From Bacillota bacterium (GTDB taxonomy: Bacteria > Bacillota > Bacilli > Bacillales > Cytobacillaceae), in contig JAEWIG010000333.1 in assembly GCA_023387295.1 (NCBI GenBank), positions 1 through 6,236 on the forward strand: a stretch of 6,236 nucleotides of DNA. The letters are read 5' to 3'. Every line of letters begins with the position of its first letter. Position 1 is the first letter of the stretch. Of this stretch, positions 6,057-6,236 are shown piece after piece. The position numbers were made by a program, and so were the translations under genes. Below the pieces are notes generated by a model that saw only the letters and a program-made list of their open reading frames with translations, made no database searches and was not told the origin of the DNA.

Positions 6057-6073
6057 TGCTCGGAGCATTTTTT
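6057..6073 (+). terminator. Weak stem plus T-run, possible backup terminator
   Basis: TGCT (6057-6060) and AGCA (6064-6067) form a 4-bp stem with a 3-base loop, followed by six T residues (6068-6073). The orientation would stop plus-strand transcription before it enters the oppositely oriented gene. The stem is very short, so activity is uncertain. Confidence 0.35.
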
Positions 6074-6088
6074 GAAGCAGCATTATTA

Positions 6089-6235
6089 TCAAAGATAGGA
6101 ACGAATTATATCCTCTAATGCATCAATGAATAGCGGGTCACTATTAGCTGCTGGTATGTAATGATAGCTTTGACCACCTGCTTTCATGAATATTTCGCGG
6201 TTTTCTTCTTCTAATTCCTCTAACGTTTCTAAACA
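6089..6235 (-). CDS. Ferrochelatase-like protein, C-terminal 48 residues (partial)
   Basis: Reading the minus strand from 6235 gives 48 codons ending in TGA (6091-6089); the 5' part lies beyond the right edge of the window. The visible protein begins CLETLEELEEENREIFMKAGG and ends in DALEDIIRSYL; between them is SYHYIPAANSDPLFI. The pattern C/H-x-E-T-L-E-E, then a G-G-x-x-Y-x-Y-I-P-x-x-N segment and P-x-F/W-I-x-A-L is what I know from the C-termini of bacterial ferrochelatases (HemH), which insert Fe2+ into a porphyrin in haem synthesis. The pattern is closer to the proteobacterial-type tail than to B. subtilis HemH as I remember it. The catalytic domain is not visible, so this rests on 48 residues. 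The gene converges on the CPBP gene. Confidence 0.7.
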   Translation of the reverse strand, partial: CLETLEELEEENREIFMKAGGQSYHYIPAANSDPLFIDALEDIIRSYL

Positions 6236-6236
6236 A

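Larger units (their letters stand above)
5870..6088. other. Intergenic region between convergent genes, no gene seen
   Basis: No reading frame on either strand has both a plausible start and a recognisable protein. The 61-codon frame on the minus strand at 5803-5988 runs across the terminator and the hairpin arm and looks like chance. The region contains a weak hairpin (5890-5912), a long hairpin (5982-6038) and a small stem with a T-run (6057-6073). Confidence 0.7.

Noticed and set aside
1..6236. CRISPR array, tRNA, rRNA or insertion sequence
   Set aside because: No regularly spaced repeats, cloverleaf or rRNA-like stretches, and no transposase or paired terminal repeats were seen.

Overview
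The window looks like chromosomal DNA of a low-GC Gram-positive bacterium of the Bacillus group. Ribosome binding sites are strong AGGAGG types, TTG and GTG starts are used, terminators are stem plus T-run, and the proteins resemble Bacillus families. These are judgements from reading and memory; no search was run.

Layout. (1) 27-791: a tcdA/yrvM-type tRNA-modification gene, closed by a strong intrinsic terminator (803-840). (2) 883-926: a promoter with a 24-bp imperfect palindrome lying over its -10 and start region. It resembles the operator I remember for the YtrA branch of GntR repressors. (3) 950-5077: a compact plus-strand operon of six genes: membrane protein, short GntR repressor, ABC ATPase, small DUF4870-like membrane protein, second ABC ATPase, ABC-2 permease. 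The order matches B. subtilis yhcE-yhcF-yhcG-yhcH-yhcI, except for the small membrane protein between the two ATPases. (4) 5153-5764: a CPBP (Abi/CAAX-type) intramembrane protease-family protein, followed by a terminator (5841-5869). (5) 5870-6088: an intergenic stretch with no credible gene but a 21-bp-stem hairpin (5982-6038). (6) 6089-6235, minus strand: the last 48 codons of a gene running in from the right, with a ferrochelatase-like C-terminus.

How it fits together. The GntR protein probably represses its own operon through the palindrome. The two ATPases and two permease-like proteins probably form one or two export or sensing complexes, with the first permease working with the first ATPase and the last with the second. 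Related YtrA-controlled systems respond to cell-envelope antibiotics, so an envelope-stress role is a reasonable but unproven inference. The DUF4870-like protein may be an accessory membrane subunit. The CPBP protein may be an associated or independent function.

I do not see a wholly new system. The points most worth checking are the candidate operator, the DUF4870-like insertion in the operon, the non-standard signature motif of the first ATPase, and the long hairpin between the convergent genes.
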